A stretch of DNA of 38,440 nt from an uncultured Clostridia bacterium (GCA_947589185.1 CANQCK010000011.1:1-38440); one strand, 5' to 3'. Positions 16,299 through 25,252 are shown, counted from the stretch's first letter. Notes: generated from the sequence alone by a model not told the origin. A program made the numbers and translations.

Positions 16299-18821
16299 AT
16301 GAAAAATAAATTTGCCGTTTCGGGAATGACTTGTTCGGCATGCTCTGCAAGAGTTGAGAGGGCAGTATCAAAGCTAAAAGGAATACGTGAAGTTTCAGTA
16401 AATCTTCTTACAAATTCTATGACGGCAGAATATGACGACAGTCTGAGTGCTGATGATATTATAGCGGCGGTAAAAGCAGCAGGCTACGGTGCAAATCTTT
16501 TTGACGCTAAGAGCGATTTGTCAAAAGGCATCAAAAGCGACGCTGAAAAGTCTATGCTTAAAAGACTTATTTCATCAGTATGTCTATTAATACCGCTTAT
16601 GTATATTTCAATGGGGCATATGATTGGACTTCCTATACCTGCAATATTTACAGGTCACGAAAACGCTCTTAATTTTGCATTGATCCAGCTTGTATTTTGT
16701 ATACCGATAATGATTATAAATCATAAATACTATACCGTAGGATTTAAGAACCTTTTTAAGGGTGCTCCTAATATGGACAGTCTGATTGCCATAGGTTCGG
16801 CATCGGCTTTTTTGTACGGTTTATACGCAATTATCAGAATAGCTATAGGATTAAACACAGGTGATATGGAAACTGTGGAAAGATTCCATATGGATTTGTA
16901 TTTTGAATCTGCAGCTACTATTCTTACTTTGATAACGGTAGGAAAATATCTGGAGACAAGGTCGAAATCTAAAACCAGCGAGGCTATAGACAGGCTTTTA
17001 AACCTTGCTCCCGAAACGGCAACGGTACTCAGGGACGGAAAAGAAACCGAGATTTTAGTTGAGGAGATTCGTGAGGGAGATATAGTAATAGTTAAGGCAG
17101 GAGAGAGAATTGCCGTCGATGGAGAGATAGTCGAGGGTGAGGGAAGTCTTGACCAGTCGGCAATTACAGGTGAGAGCGTACCAGTGTCAAAGACAGTAGG
17201 AGAAGGTGTTATATCAGCCACAATGCTCAGCAGCGGATATATAAAGTATAAAGCAACGAGAGTAGGGGAAAACACAACTCTTTCTCAAATCATCAAGCTG
17301 GTCGAGGAGGCGTCCTCGTCAAAAGCACCTATTGCAAAGATTGCAGATAAGGTGTCGGGAATTTTTGTACCGATTGTAATAATTATTGCGGTTATTGCTT
17401 TGATCGTATGGCTTATCTGCGGAGCGAGCTTTGAGTTTGCTATGAGCATAGCAATTTCGGTTCTTGTAGTATCATGTCCGTGTGCGTTAGGTCTTGCAAC
17501 GCCTGTTGCTATTATGGTCGGAACAGGAAAATCAGCACAGAACGGAATTCTGATAAAATCGGGCGAGGCACTTGAGACACTTCACAGTGTTACTGATGTT
17601 GTTCTTGACAAGACGGGAACGCTTACTGAGGGAAAACCCGGAGTAACTGATATAATTGCTGTTGACGGAGCTAAGAAAACGCTTATTCAGATTGCGGGAA
17701 GCATTGAGAATTTGAGCGAGCATCCGCTGGCTGACGCTGTGGTAAGAGAGTGTGAAAGGCAAGGGATCTCATTTCTGAACGTAAACGGCTTTAAAGCGGA
17801 ATTCGGCAAAGGCGTTTTCGGGGAAATAGACGGAAAAGAATATTATATAGGTAATTCCGATTACATCAAAGCTAATAACATTAATGACGAAGATGTAAAA
17901 AACGATGTAGAAAAATTATCTCTTGAAGGAAAAACCCCTTTGATAGTCGCTGATGGAAACAAGGCTATAGGAATTATCGCTGTTGCCGATAAGATAAAAT
18001 CAACCAGTTTTGAAGCAGTAGGTCTTTTGAAAAGAAGCGGAATAAAGGTCACTATGCTGACGGGTGATAATAAAAACACCGCCGAAGCGGTCAGAAAAAA
18101 TCTGGGTATTGACAATGTAATTGCAAATGTTCTTCCGCAGGAAAAAGAGAACGTTGTTGCGTCTGTTCAAAAGAGCGGAAACAAGGTTGCTATGGTGGGC
18201 GACGGAATCAACGACGCTCCTGCACTTGCGAGGGCAGACGTAGGAATTGCAATAGGTGCAGGCGTTGATATTGCTATTGAGAGTGCCGATGTTGTTTTGA
18301 TGAAAAATGATATTTTGGACGTATGTACGGCAATTGACTTAAGCAAGGCTGTTATTAAAAATATTAAGGAAAATCTGTTCTGGGCATTTTTCTATAACAC
18401 TGTAGGAATCCCTATTGCTGCAGGAGTATTTTACAGTGCGTTTAGTATAAAGCTGTCGCCTATGCTTGCGGCGGCGGCAATGAGTTTAAGCAGCGTTTGT
18501 GTTGTAACGAACGCATTAAGACTTAGATTTTTTAAGCCTAAAAATCTGAAAAATAAAAGCTCTGATAAAGGGCTGAATAATATAAAGGAGGATACAGATA
18601 TGTTCGGAAAGGTAAAGTGTGATGTTACGTTAAAGGTTGAGGGTATGAGCTGTTCTCACTGCTCAGGAGCAGTTGAGTCTGCTCTTAATGCCATTGACGG
18701 CGTAAAGGCAGAGGTTAATCTGAAAAAAGGACTGGCTTATATCAATCTTTCAAAAGATGTTGACGTTCAAACGCTTATTAAGGCGGTTGAGGACGCAGGC
18801 TATAAAGCAAGTGAAATGTAA
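16299..18821 (+). CDS. copA: Copper-translocating P1B-type ATPase with a C-terminal chaperone domain
   Basis: Exports Cu(I) across the cytoplasmic membrane at the cost of ATP. The 840 residues contain an N-terminal heavy-metal-associated domain (GMTCSAC, Cys12/Cys15), eight predicted helices, the intramembrane copper motif CPC at 393-395, the phosphorylation site DKTGT with Asp437, the HP motif (SEHPLADAV) and GDGINDAP at 634-641. A second HMA domain, with C785-S-H-C788, follows the last helices. CopA proteins usually carry HMA domains only at the N-terminus; a C-terminal one is unusual and looks like a fused CopZ. The ATG at 16299 follows GGGAGGA; the upstream in-frame TTG lacks a ribosome site. 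The gene has its own strong promoter and terminator. Confidence 0.95.
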   Translation: MKNKFAVSGMTCSACSARVERAVSKLKGIREVSVNLLTNSMTAEYDDSLSADDIIAAVKAAGYGANLFDAKSDLSKGIKSDAEKSMLKRLISSVCLLIPLMYISMGHMIGLPIPAIFTGHENALNFALIQLVFCIPIMIINHKYYTVGFKNLFKGAPNMDSLIAIGSASAFLYGLYAIIRIAIGLNTGDMETVERFHMDLYFESAATILTLITVGKYLETRSKSKTSEAIDRLLNLAPETATVLRDGKETEILVEEIREGDIVIVKAGERIAVDGEIVEGEGSLDQSAITGESVPVSKTVGEGVISATMLSSGYIKYKATRVGENTTLSQIIKLVEEASSSKAPIAKIADKVSGIFVPIVIIIAVIALIVWLICGASFEFAMSIAISVLVVSCPCALGLATPVAIMVGTGKSAQNGILIKSGEALETLHSVTDVVLDKTGTLTEGKPGVTDIIAVDGAKKTLIQIAGSIENLSEHPLADAVVRECERQGISFLNVNGFKAEFGKGVFGEIDGKEYYIGNSDYIKANNINDEDVKNDVEKLSLEGKTPLIVADGNKAIGIIAVADKIKSTSFEAVGLLKRSGIKVTMLTGDNKNTAEAVRKNLGIDNVIANVLPQEKENVVASVQKSGNKVAMVGDGINDAPALARADVGIAIGAGVDIAIESADVVLMKNDILDVCTAIDLSKAVIKNIKENLFWAFFYNTVGIPIAAGVFYSAFSIKLSPMLAAAAMSLSSVCVVTNALRLRFFKPKNLKNKSSDKGLNNIKEDTDMFGKVKCDVTLKVEGMSCSHCSGAVESALNAIDGVKAEVNLKKGLAYINLSKDVDVQTLIKAVEDAGYKASEM
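18600..18821 (+). CDS. Candidate internal start: free CopZ-like copper chaperone
   Basis: In frame within copA, the ATG at 18600 (Met768 of CopA) is preceded by AAGGAGG at the ideal distance. Initiation here would give a 73-residue protein made only of an HMA fold (MFGKVKCDVTLKVEGMSCSHC..., ending ASEM), the size and layout of CopZ, which carries Cu(I) to CopA. The linker ahead of it (KNKSSDKGLNNIKEDTD) reads like a translated intergenic region. This is inferred from the sequence; both products may be made. Confidence 0.6.
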   Translation: MFGKVKCDVTLKVEGMSCSHCSGAVESALNAIDGVKAEVNLKKGLAYINLSKDVDVQTLIKAVEDAGYKASEM

Positions 18822-18845
18822 GTGAAAATGATTGATCAATTCTGA

Positions 18846-18881
18846 GGACTTCTGCAAAGCAGTTTGCAGAGGTTCTTTTTT
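18846..18881 (+). terminator. copA terminator
   Basis: Stem ACTTCTGCAAA/TTTGCAGAGGT (with G-U pairs) around GCAG, followed by a T-run. Confidence 0.85.
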
Positions 18882-18883
18882 AC

Positions 18884-18912
18884 TTGAAAAGAGGAGGATG
18901 CCGTGCTATAAT
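18884..18912 (+). promoter_or_regulatory. Promoter of the beta-lactamase-family gene
   Basis: TTGAAA (18884-18889), 17-base spacer, TATAAT (18907-18912). It begins directly after the copA terminator. Confidence 0.7.
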
Positions 18913-18955
18913 TATATTAAATACATTCTAATTGAGAATACGGGCGGTGATTTTT

Positions 18956-20131
18956 TTGTACATAAATAAGCTGGATTATTTGTCGGATGTTATCAACAGA
19001 GAGATTGCAGACGGTCAGATTTCGGGAGCAAGCACAGCCGTTTTAAAAGACGGAGAGGTTGTATTCAGAAAAGAATACGGTTATGCTGATATAGAAAAAG
19101 AAAAAAAAATGAGCAGTGATACTATTTTCAGGCTGTTTTCACTGACTAAGCCGATAACCGCTGTTGCCGCAATGATTCTGTTTGAGAGAGGCTTAATTGA
19201 CCTTGAGAACCCTGTCAAGAATTACATAAGCGGATATGAGAATATGTATGTTATAAAAGACGGTAAGTATATTCCGGCGAACAGCGATATTACTCTTCAT
19301 AATCTTTTGAATATGACAGCAGGTATGGTCTACGGAGGAGACTGGTGTGAGTCGTGTGCTGAGATGCAGAAGCTGTACGATGAATTAAAAATTCGTATGG
19401 CAAAAGGTGAGGAATTCACTACCTTGCAAGTGGCTGAGCTTTTAGCACAAAAGCCGTTGATGTTTCACCCGGGCGAGAGCTGGACATACGGTACCTGCTC
19501 TGATGTTATGGGTGCTGTCATTGAAAAGGTAAGCGGTATGAAGTTCTCTGAATTTTTGAAAAAGGAAATTTTTGAACCGCTTGGTATGATTGATACTGAC
19601 TTTTACATTCCGAGTGAGAAGTATGACAGACTGGCTCAGATTTATTATTATGATGAAGTTAAAAAGAAGCTGGAGGTCTTTAATGATTTTCACTTGCTTC
19701 TGACCGACTATAAAAAGCCTCCGGCTTTTGAATCGGGCGGAGCAGGACTTGTTTCAACGCTTGACGATTATATTAAGTTTACAAGTATGCTGCTTAATAA
19801 GGGCGAGTATAAAGGCAATAGGATTCTGGGCAGAAAAACGGTCGAATATATGACGACAAATCAGATGACCGATTATCAGATGCCTGCACTTTATTACGGT
19901 GCAACAAAAGGTTACGGCTACGGCAATTATCTGAGAATTCTCACTGATAAAGCGGCAGCTGCTACTAATGCAAGTCTTGGCGAATTTGGCTGGGACGGCT
20001 GGACTGGCGATTATGTTACGATTTCGCCAAAGGATAATATGATATTCTTGTATTTTATTCAGAGATGCGGAGCAGGCTGTAATGAAACAACAAGAAAGCT
20101 TAGACAGATAGTTTACGGAGCTTTGAAATAA
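18956..20131 (+). CDS. Beta-lactamase-family serine hydrolase (class C/PBP4*-like)
   Basis: A 391-residue member of the serine beta-lactamase-like family (PF00144), which includes class C beta-lactamases, D-peptidases and esterases. The catalytic SxxK is SLTK, in FRLFSLTKPITAVAAMILFE. The second motif region reads SWTYGTCSDVMGAVIEKVSG. Near the C-terminus FGWDGWTGDY stands where the HxG-type third motif is expected. No signal peptide or membrane helix is visible, so it is probably cytoplasmic, which argues against antibiotic resistance. The start is set at TTG (18956), because GGCGGTGA at 18943-18950 is 5 bases upstream; earlier GTG/TTG codons lack such a site. The substrate cannot be told. 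It is transcribed from its own promoter. Confidence 0.85.
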   Translation: MYINKLDYLSDVINREIADGQISGASTAVLKDGEVVFRKEYGYADIEKEKKMSSDTIFRLFSLTKPITAVAAMILFERGLIDLENPVKNYISGYENMYVIKDGKYIPANSDITLHNLLNMTAGMVYGGDWCESCAEMQKLYDELKIRMAKGEEFTTLQVAELLAQKPLMFHPGESWTYGTCSDVMGAVIEKVSGMKFSEFLKKEIFEPLGMIDTDFYIPSEKYDRLAQIYYYDEVKKKLEVFNDFHLLLTDYKKPPAFESGGAGLVSTLDDYIKFTSMLLNKGEYKGNRILGRKTVEYMTTNQMTDYQMPALYYGATKGYGYGNYLRILTDKAAAATNASLGEFGWDGWTGDYVTISPKDNMIFLYFIQRCGAGCNETTRKLRQIVYGALK

Positions 20132-20224
20132 CAATAGCAAGTCAAATTTATTTTATTCAAAACGGTTTATATTTTGTAATTAGTTGTGTGTAGAAAAAAG
20201 AAAATTTTCGGGGAGGAATATGAG

Positions 20225-22312
20225 ATGAAAACCAACAACAGATTTGAAATCAATATTGTCAAAACAGCGGTAATGACTTTTATACTTGCTTTGGTGTGCA
20301 TACTTATCCCAACAGCAATAACATCATATGCGGCGACAAATAAGATTGAAGTTTCTCAAAGCGTTTATAATTTGGCTATCGGACAAACTGTTAAGATAGA
20401 TGCAGATATTACCGGAGGCACGCTGACTTTCAAAAGTGAGAATGAAAGCATATGTACTGTAGATGAAAACGGGTTGGTTACAGCATTAGATACAGGAAGT
20501 ACAAGGATTGCTATATCAACGGCGGATGGAACCGCAGAGACTGTTTATTGTGAGATCAAGGTAAATATGATAAACAGCGACAGTACAAAAATTATATTTG
20601 ATTCTGATGCATATACTTATACAGGCTACCAAATTGAACCAGATATAGAGGTTTATTACGGAGACACCTTGCTTAAACTGTATAATGATTATGATGTTAT
20701 TTACAACAATAATAATACTGACGTGGGAACAGTAAGCATTACCATTAAAGGAATGGCATATAAGGGTATAGGAAAGTATTCAGGAGAGTTGACAACGAGC
20801 TTTACGATCTCACCAAAAGACATAAACGACGTCAGAATATCCGATTTATTTGAATATTATAAGGGTACGCCTTTAACTCCTGATATTGATGCTTTTCTGA
20901 ACTGGGATTATGATTCAAAGCTGATAAACGGTAAAGATTACACTTTAACTTATGCTAATAATATCAATGTCGGCACAGCCACGATAACAGTCAGGGGAAT
21001 AGGTAATTTTACGGGAGTGGCAACTCTTGAATTCATAATTTATGCAGCTGATATAAATTATAATGTAGATGTTTCTGTTGAAAATGTAACATACACAGGC
21101 AGTGCTGTTACGCCTGACATATTGGCTAAAATAGAGAATTACAGACTTGTATTGGGAAAAGACTATACGCTAAGCTATTCAAACAATGTGAACATAGGAA
21201 CAGCGACTATTACCATAACGGGAATAGGAAATGTAAGGGGAATAAGAGTTATTGAATTTAAGATAATTCCTAAAGCAAACAGTCTTACCGCATACAGTAA
21301 ACCGAAAAAAACTTCGCTGAGGCTGAACTGGACAAAAGCAAGCGGAATTACAGGATATAAAATATATGTTTACGATTCTTCGGCTAAGAAGTATGTTTTG
21401 AAGAAAACTATCAAAAATCCAAATACCTTATACTGCACTGTAAAAGGACTCACAGCCGGAAATACATACAGCTTCAAAATAGCGACTTATCTTACAGTTG
21501 ACGGTGCTGATTATATTTCAAATTTATCTGTCAATGTTTTAGAGACGATGACAGTTCCAGCTGATTCAAAAATCGTTCAGCTTGTAGGCAAAAATCACTC
21601 GGTTCAGATAAGGTGGAAAAAAATCAAAGGGGCAAGCGGTTATATTATTTACAGATATAAAAAGAATAAGTTTGTAAAAATCGCAAAAATCAAGGGAAAT
21701 ACCAAATTTACATATACAAATAAAAACCTTAAAAAATCTAAAACTTATAAGTATAAAGTAATTGCTTATAAACAGCTTAACGGCAAAACGCTCAAGGGAA
21801 AAATCTCAGCCAAAAAATCTGTTTTGACCTTGTCGTTCAGATGGCCTGTTCCCGGCTTTTACTACATATCTCAGACTTTTAACAACAAATCAAGTATGTA
21901 TGCGTCGGGAAATCATTCGGGAACAGATATTGCGTCTAACGGAAAGAGCATCAAGGGTGCAAAAATTATTGCAACCAGAGGCGGAAAAGTAGATTCAATA
22001 AACAAGGGCTGTAAGCATAATTACGGTAAAACAAAATCATGCGGCTGCGGAGGAGGCTTCGGCAACTATGTTGTTGTAAGAAGTACGTTTAAAATAGACG
22101 GCAAAAAGGTTACTCTGCGTGTAATATACGGTCATATGACCAGCGTTAAGGTAAAGGTAGGGCAATATGTCTCATCAGGTCAGGTACTCGGAACTGTTGG
22201 TTCTACAGGATATTCAACAGGTCCGCATCTTCATTTTGAATTCAGAATTCAGAACAGCCCGTCTGCTAAAATTAAGAAGAGACTTAATCCGCTTTATTAT
22301 GTAAAGCATTAA
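20225..22312 (+). CDS. Secreted M23 metallopeptidase with Big2 and Fn3 modules
   Basis: A 695-residue secreted protein, probably a peptidoglycan endopeptidase. In order: a signal peptide ending near SYAA; one Big2 domain (TNKIEVSQSVYNLAIGQ...); three repeats of about 75-80 residues sharing YTG/YKG...P-DI...KDY-LTYxNNxNVGTATITI.GIG; two fibronectin type III domains; and a C-terminal M23 (LytM) domain. The zinc-site motifs are visible as HSGTD (HxxxD), YGHM and HLHFE. Between the first motif and the GNYVVV strand is an insertion, CKHNYGKTKSCGCGGG, with three Cys, unusual for the family. GGGGAGGAA precedes the ATG at 20225; the upstream in-frame GTG is unlikely. No clear promoter was found in 20132-20224. 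Confidence 0.9.
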   Translation: MKTNNRFEINIVKTAVMTFILALVCILIPTAITSYAATNKIEVSQSVYNLAIGQTVKIDADITGGTLTFKSENESICTVDENGLVTALDTGSTRIAISTADGTAETVYCEIKVNMINSDSTKIIFDSDAYTYTGYQIEPDIEVYYGDTLLKLYNDYDVIYNNNNTDVGTVSITIKGMAYKGIGKYSGELTTSFTISPKDINDVRISDLFEYYKGTPLTPDIDAFLNWDYDSKLINGKDYTLTYANNINVGTATITVRGIGNFTGVATLEFIIYAADINYNVDVSVENVTYTGSAVTPDILAKIENYRLVLGKDYTLSYSNNVNIGTATITITGIGNVRGIRVIEFKIIPKANSLTAYSKPKKTSLRLNWTKASGITGYKIYVYDSSAKKYVLKKTIKNPNTLYCTVKGLTAGNTYSFKIATYLTVDGADYISNLSVNVLETMTVPADSKIVQLVGKNHSVQIRWKKIKGASGYIIYRYKKNKFVKIAKIKGNTKFTYTNKNLKKSKTYKYKVIAYKQLNGKTLKGKISAKKSVLTLSFRWPVPGFYYISQTFNNKSSMYASGNHSGTDIASNGKSIKGAKIIATRGGKVDSINKGCKHNYGKTKSCGCGGGFGNYVVVRSTFKIDGKKVTLRVIYGHMTSVKVKVGQYVSSGQVLGTVGSTGYSTGPHLHFEFRIQNSPSAKIKKRLNPLYYVKH

Positions 22313-22318
22313 TAAAAT

Positions 22319-22369
22319 AATCGGAGATTATCTTTGTACGTTATTGGTACAGACAATAATCTCCGATTT
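22319..22369. terminator. Bidirectional terminator, M23 gene and 22371-22889
   Basis: Long stem AATCGGAGATTAT/ATAATCTCCGATT with an inner GTAC/GTAC pair, followed by a T-run on the plus strand. It lies between two convergent genes. Confidence 0.85.
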
Positions 22370-22370
22370 T

Positions 22371-22889
22371 TTAATTTTTAATACCGTAAAATCCTCTTGG
22401 GTCTAAAAACAAATTAATATGGGGAGTTGAAAAAGTAAATACTATAAATATTATCCAGACTAAAATGAGGATAATAATTCCTATAAGATTTTTGTTCTCG
22501 TTGGATTTGTAATTTTGCACAAAGTAAAGCGTAGATATAAAAATGCTTATATAGAAAATCAAAACGTCAGGTATCATATAATTTTGCCCGATAATGCCTG
22601 AATATGTGTAGTAGAGAACAATAACGCTAAGTATTCCCAGCAGTATCGCTTTTGCTTTTATACAGAAAAAACCGTTATACATTTTCCCTATAAAAAAATA
22701 TTCAAAAACAGCAAATGCCAAAAGAGGGAAAAAGGTAAGTTTAAGATGTTCAAAAATGCTTTCGTTTACAGGAGCTATAAGTGCTGTTATAGAGCTTTCG
22801 TTTGTCCATTCATAGACAAAGTGCATAAGTGTTCCCACAATTGAAGCAAAGAAAAAAGAAGCAATTTCAAATTTTTTTATTTTATTCAT
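22371..22889 (-). CDS. DUF6512-like small membrane protein
   Basis: A 172-residue integral membrane protein with about five hydrophobic helices. The N-terminal pattern GTLMHFVYEW...APVNESIFEHLKLTFFPLL is the recognisable part and matches, from memory, the DUF6512 family of Clostridia, whose function is unknown. It starts 35 bases after feoB ends, in the same direction, with no terminator between and only a weak ribosome site (GGTGATGG). It is therefore probably the last gene of the feo transcript. A role in metal handling is only suggested by this context. Confidence 0.75.
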   Translation of the reverse strand: MNKIKKFEIASFFFASIVGTLMHFVYEWTNESSITALIAPVNESIFEHLKLTFFPLLAFAVFEYFFIGKMYNGFFCIKAKAILLGILSVIVLYYTYSGIIGQNYMIPDVLIFYISIFISTLYFVQNYKSNENKNLIGIIILILVWIIFIVFTFSTPHINLFLDPRGFYGIKN

Positions 22890-22924
22890 ACCATCACCGA
22901 TTAATTATATGACAAATAATAAAT

Positions 22925-24835
22925 TTATAGTACAAGTGAAAGTATGTTTTTAGTTATGAAGCAGATCAGTATTCCGATACAAAGAGGAAGCAAGAACGAA
23001 ATTGCCGTATATTTTATACTTTTTGTTTCTTTGTAAATTGAGATCATTGTAGTAGAACAGGGGAAGTGACAGAGTGAAAAAAGCATTGTACATATTGCGG
23101 TTGTGACAGTCCAGCCATTTGCAGTCAATAGATTGTGAAGCTGTGAAAGGCTTTCGTACTCTGTAAGCGAGCCTTGTGAAAGATAAGCCATAAGTATTAT
23201 CGGGAAAACTATCTCATTGGCAGGAAATCCCAAAATAAACGCAAGCAGTATTATGCCGTCCAGTCCTATTAATGAAGCAAAGGGGTCGAGAAAGTTTGAA
23301 ACGGCGTTTATCAAAGCATGACCGCTGATATTAACGTTAGCGAAAATCCAAATTATTGCTCCTGCCGGAACGGCTACTGTTACAGCACGGCCTAGTACAA
23401 ACAGAGTTCTGTCTAATATAGAGCGGATTATGACTTTTCCTATCTGTGGTCTGCGGTAAGGGGGGAGTTCGAGTGCAAAGCAAGTTGATTCTCCCTTTAA
23501 AACTGTTCTTGATAAAAAACGTGACGCCAAAAGCGTGATAACAACTCCAAGAACTATAACAAGCAGCAGAACAAGTGCACATAGAATTGAATTCCCGAAA
23601 GATGAGCTTACTCCGCCTATAAGGAACATAGTTATAATAGCAATCAGTGTGGGAAAGCGTCCGTTGCAGGGGACAAAGGAGTTTGTAAGCATAGCGATAA
23701 TGCGTTCTCTGGGAGATGAAATTATTCTGCAGCCGATAACGCCGCAGGCATTGCATCCAAAGCCCATACACATTGTAAGTGCGGCTTTTCCGTCTGCACC
23801 TGATTTTCTGAAAAATTTATCAAGATTGAACGCCACTCTTGGCAGATAGCCGAAGTCTTCAAGCAGTGTGAAAAGAGGAAAGAAAATAGCCATAGGCGGA
23901 AGCATTACCGAAACAACCCAGGTTACGGTTTTATATACGCCGTCAATTAAAATTCCGCTCAGCCATAACGGAGAATTTATGTATTCAAAGAACGAGGATA
24001 TATAATTTTGCAGGAAGTTAAAAAATCTTGATAAAAGCTCTGACGGATAGTTTGCACCTACTATAGTGAGCCAGAATATCCCTCCAAGAAGCAAAAGCAT
24101 AATAGGTATCCCGGTAAGACGTGAAGTAAAGATTTTGTCAAGTATCCTGTCACGTTTGTCGTAATGTTCTTTGTTGAACGAAACGCACTTTTTGGCTATT
24201 TCTTCACTGGCAGAAACGTATTTTACCGTGCAATCTTCGTCTGTTGAACAGTTGCTGAAATCAAGTCTTTTCAAAAACTTTTGAGGAGGAAGCGAGCATA
24301 CTTCTTCAACCTTTTCTTTAAGTATGTCAAGACCTTTCTCACTTCTTGCCGTTACGCTTATGACTTCACAGCCAAGCTGAAGAGAAAGCTCGTCGCAGTC
24401 TATTGTTATTCCTTTTTTCTCTGCCTCGTCCATAAGGTTTACGCATAGAATCACTCGGCTTGAAATGTTTATAATTTGCAAAGCCAGATTCAAGTTCCTT
24501 TCAAGACAGGTTGCGTCGCATACGATAATAACTGCGTCGGGATTTCCGCTTTCTATATAGTCTCTTGCAACTTCTTCTTCTGCAGAGCCCGCAAAAAGCG
24601 AATATGTTCCCGGAAGGTCGACCAACTCATAGGTTTTGCTGTTGTATGTGTATTTTCCTACTGCGTTTGAAACGGTTTTTCCCGTCCAGTTACCTGTATG
24701 CTGATTCAGTCCGGTAAGTGCATTAAATATAGTTGATTTTCCAACATTCGGATTTCCTGCAAGAGCAATTGTCTTTTTGTCATCGTGTGAATGTTCGCTG
24801 TCTTTCAGAGAGCTTTGTATGTTATTCTGCGTCAA
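22925..24835 (-). CDS. feoB: Ferrous iron transporter FeoB
   Basis: A membrane Fe(II) importer with a cytoplasmic G-protein domain. In the 636 residues, G1 GNPNVGKST, G3 DLPGTYSL and G4 NLMD lie within the first 140 or so residues, followed by the helical guanine-dissociation-inhibitor region and two gate-type membrane halves, including GFGCNACGVIGCRI and the SFVPCNGRFPTL segment. The start codon is TTG at 24835: AAGGAGG lies 8 bases upstream and no ATG is suitably placed. The protein is slightly shorter than many FeoBs (about 650-770). It forms an operon with feoA upstream; a hairpin lies in the 85-base gap between them. Confidence 0.96.
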   Translation of the reverse strand: MTQNNIQSSLKDSEHSHDDKKTIALAGNPNVGKSTIFNALTGLNQHTGNWTGKTVSNAVGKYTYNSKTYELVDLPGTYSLFAGSAEEEVARDYIESGNPDAVIIVCDATCLERNLNLALQIINISSRVILCVNLMDEAEKKGITIDCDELSLQLGCEVISVTARSEKGLDILKEKVEEVCSLPPQKFLKRLDFSNCSTDEDCTVKYVSASEEIAKKCVSFNKEHYDKRDRILDKIFTSRLTGIPIMLLLLGGIFWLTIVGANYPSELLSRFFNFLQNYISSFFEYINSPLWLSGILIDGVYKTVTWVVSVMLPPMAIFFPLFTLLEDFGYLPRVAFNLDKFFRKSGADGKAALTMCMGFGCNACGVIGCRIISSPRERIIAMLTNSFVPCNGRFPTLIAIITMFLIGGVSSSFGNSILCALVLLLVIVLGVVITLLASRFLSRTVLKGESTCFALELPPYRRPQIGKVIIRSILDRTLFVLGRAVTVAVPAGAIIWIFANVNISGHALINAVSNFLDPFASLIGLDGIILLAFILGFPANEIVFPIILMAYLSQGSLTEYESLSQLHNLLTANGWTVTTAICTMLFSLCHFPCSTTMISIYKETKSIKYTAISFLLPLCIGILICFITKNILSLVL

Positions 24836-24865
24836 TGGAATTTCCTCCTTCAGGCGTTTATGTAC

Positions 24866-24896
24866 AAAATAAGTGCGTTAGAACTATAACGCACTT
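24866..24896. promoter_or_regulatory. Hairpin between feoA and feoB
   Basis: Nine-base arms AGTGCGTTA/TAACGCACT with a 6-base centre. The T-run that would make it a terminator is on the plus strand, opposite to transcription. On the feo transcript it is followed only by TTATTTTG. It may adjust the feoA:feoB ratio or stabilise an mRNA end. Confidence 0.5.
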
Positions 24897-24920
24897 TTTT
24901 AGTTTTATAAATATTATCGT

Positions 24921-25160
24921 CTATACTTTTTCAACCAGAATCTTTTTTGTGTCCTCATCACGAAGAGCTATAACCGCTCCTCTGATGAAATATGCAACGG
25001 GATCTCCGGCAGGACTTTTCTGAAGAACCTCAATATATGTACCCTTTATAAGACCCATATCAAGCATTCTTCTTTTTATAAAATCAGATGTTTCAATATT
25101 CTGTACCTTTGCTTTTTCTCCAACCGATAAATCCCATAAGTATACCGTTTCGTTATTCAT
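24921..25160 (-). CDS. feoA: Ferrous iron transport accessory protein FeoA
   Basis: A 79-residue SH3-like cytoplasmic protein that works with FeoB in Fe(II) uptake. The typical pattern is present: LWDLSVGEKAKVQNIE, RRMLDMGLIKGTYIEVLQKSPAGDPVAYFIRGAVIALR. The length is usual. It is the first gene of the feo operon. The ribosome site is poor (GAAAGAATGG). The 161 bases upstream contain the palindrome at 25230-25252. Confidence 0.93.
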   Translation of the reverse strand: MNNETVYLWDLSVGEKAKVQNIETSDFIKRRMLDMGLIKGTYIEVLQKSPAGDPVAYFIRGAVIALRDEDTKKILVEKV

Positions 25161-25229
25161 GAGTTTACCATTCTTTCTCGTTTATTGTATCGGACGGAAT
25201 TTTAGCAGTCAGCGGATATGCTTGTGCAT

Positions 25230-25252
25230 AGCTTAAAATTCAATATTAAGCT
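25230..25252. promoter_or_regulatory. Palindrome upstream of feoA
   Basis: AGCTTAA-N9-TTAAGCT, a perfect 7-base inverted repeat 70 bases before the feoA start. It is a candidate operator for iron-responsive control. It does not match the classical Fur or DtxR consensus, so the regulator is unknown. Confidence 0.4.

Noticed and set aside
16730-17275. 181-codon minus-strand open frame within copA
   Set aside because: Antisense to conserved P-type ATPase sequence, with no ribosome site or recognisable domain.
18956-20131. A true resistance beta-lactamase
   Set aside because: No signal peptide and an atypical second motif; a broader serine hydrolase assignment is safer.
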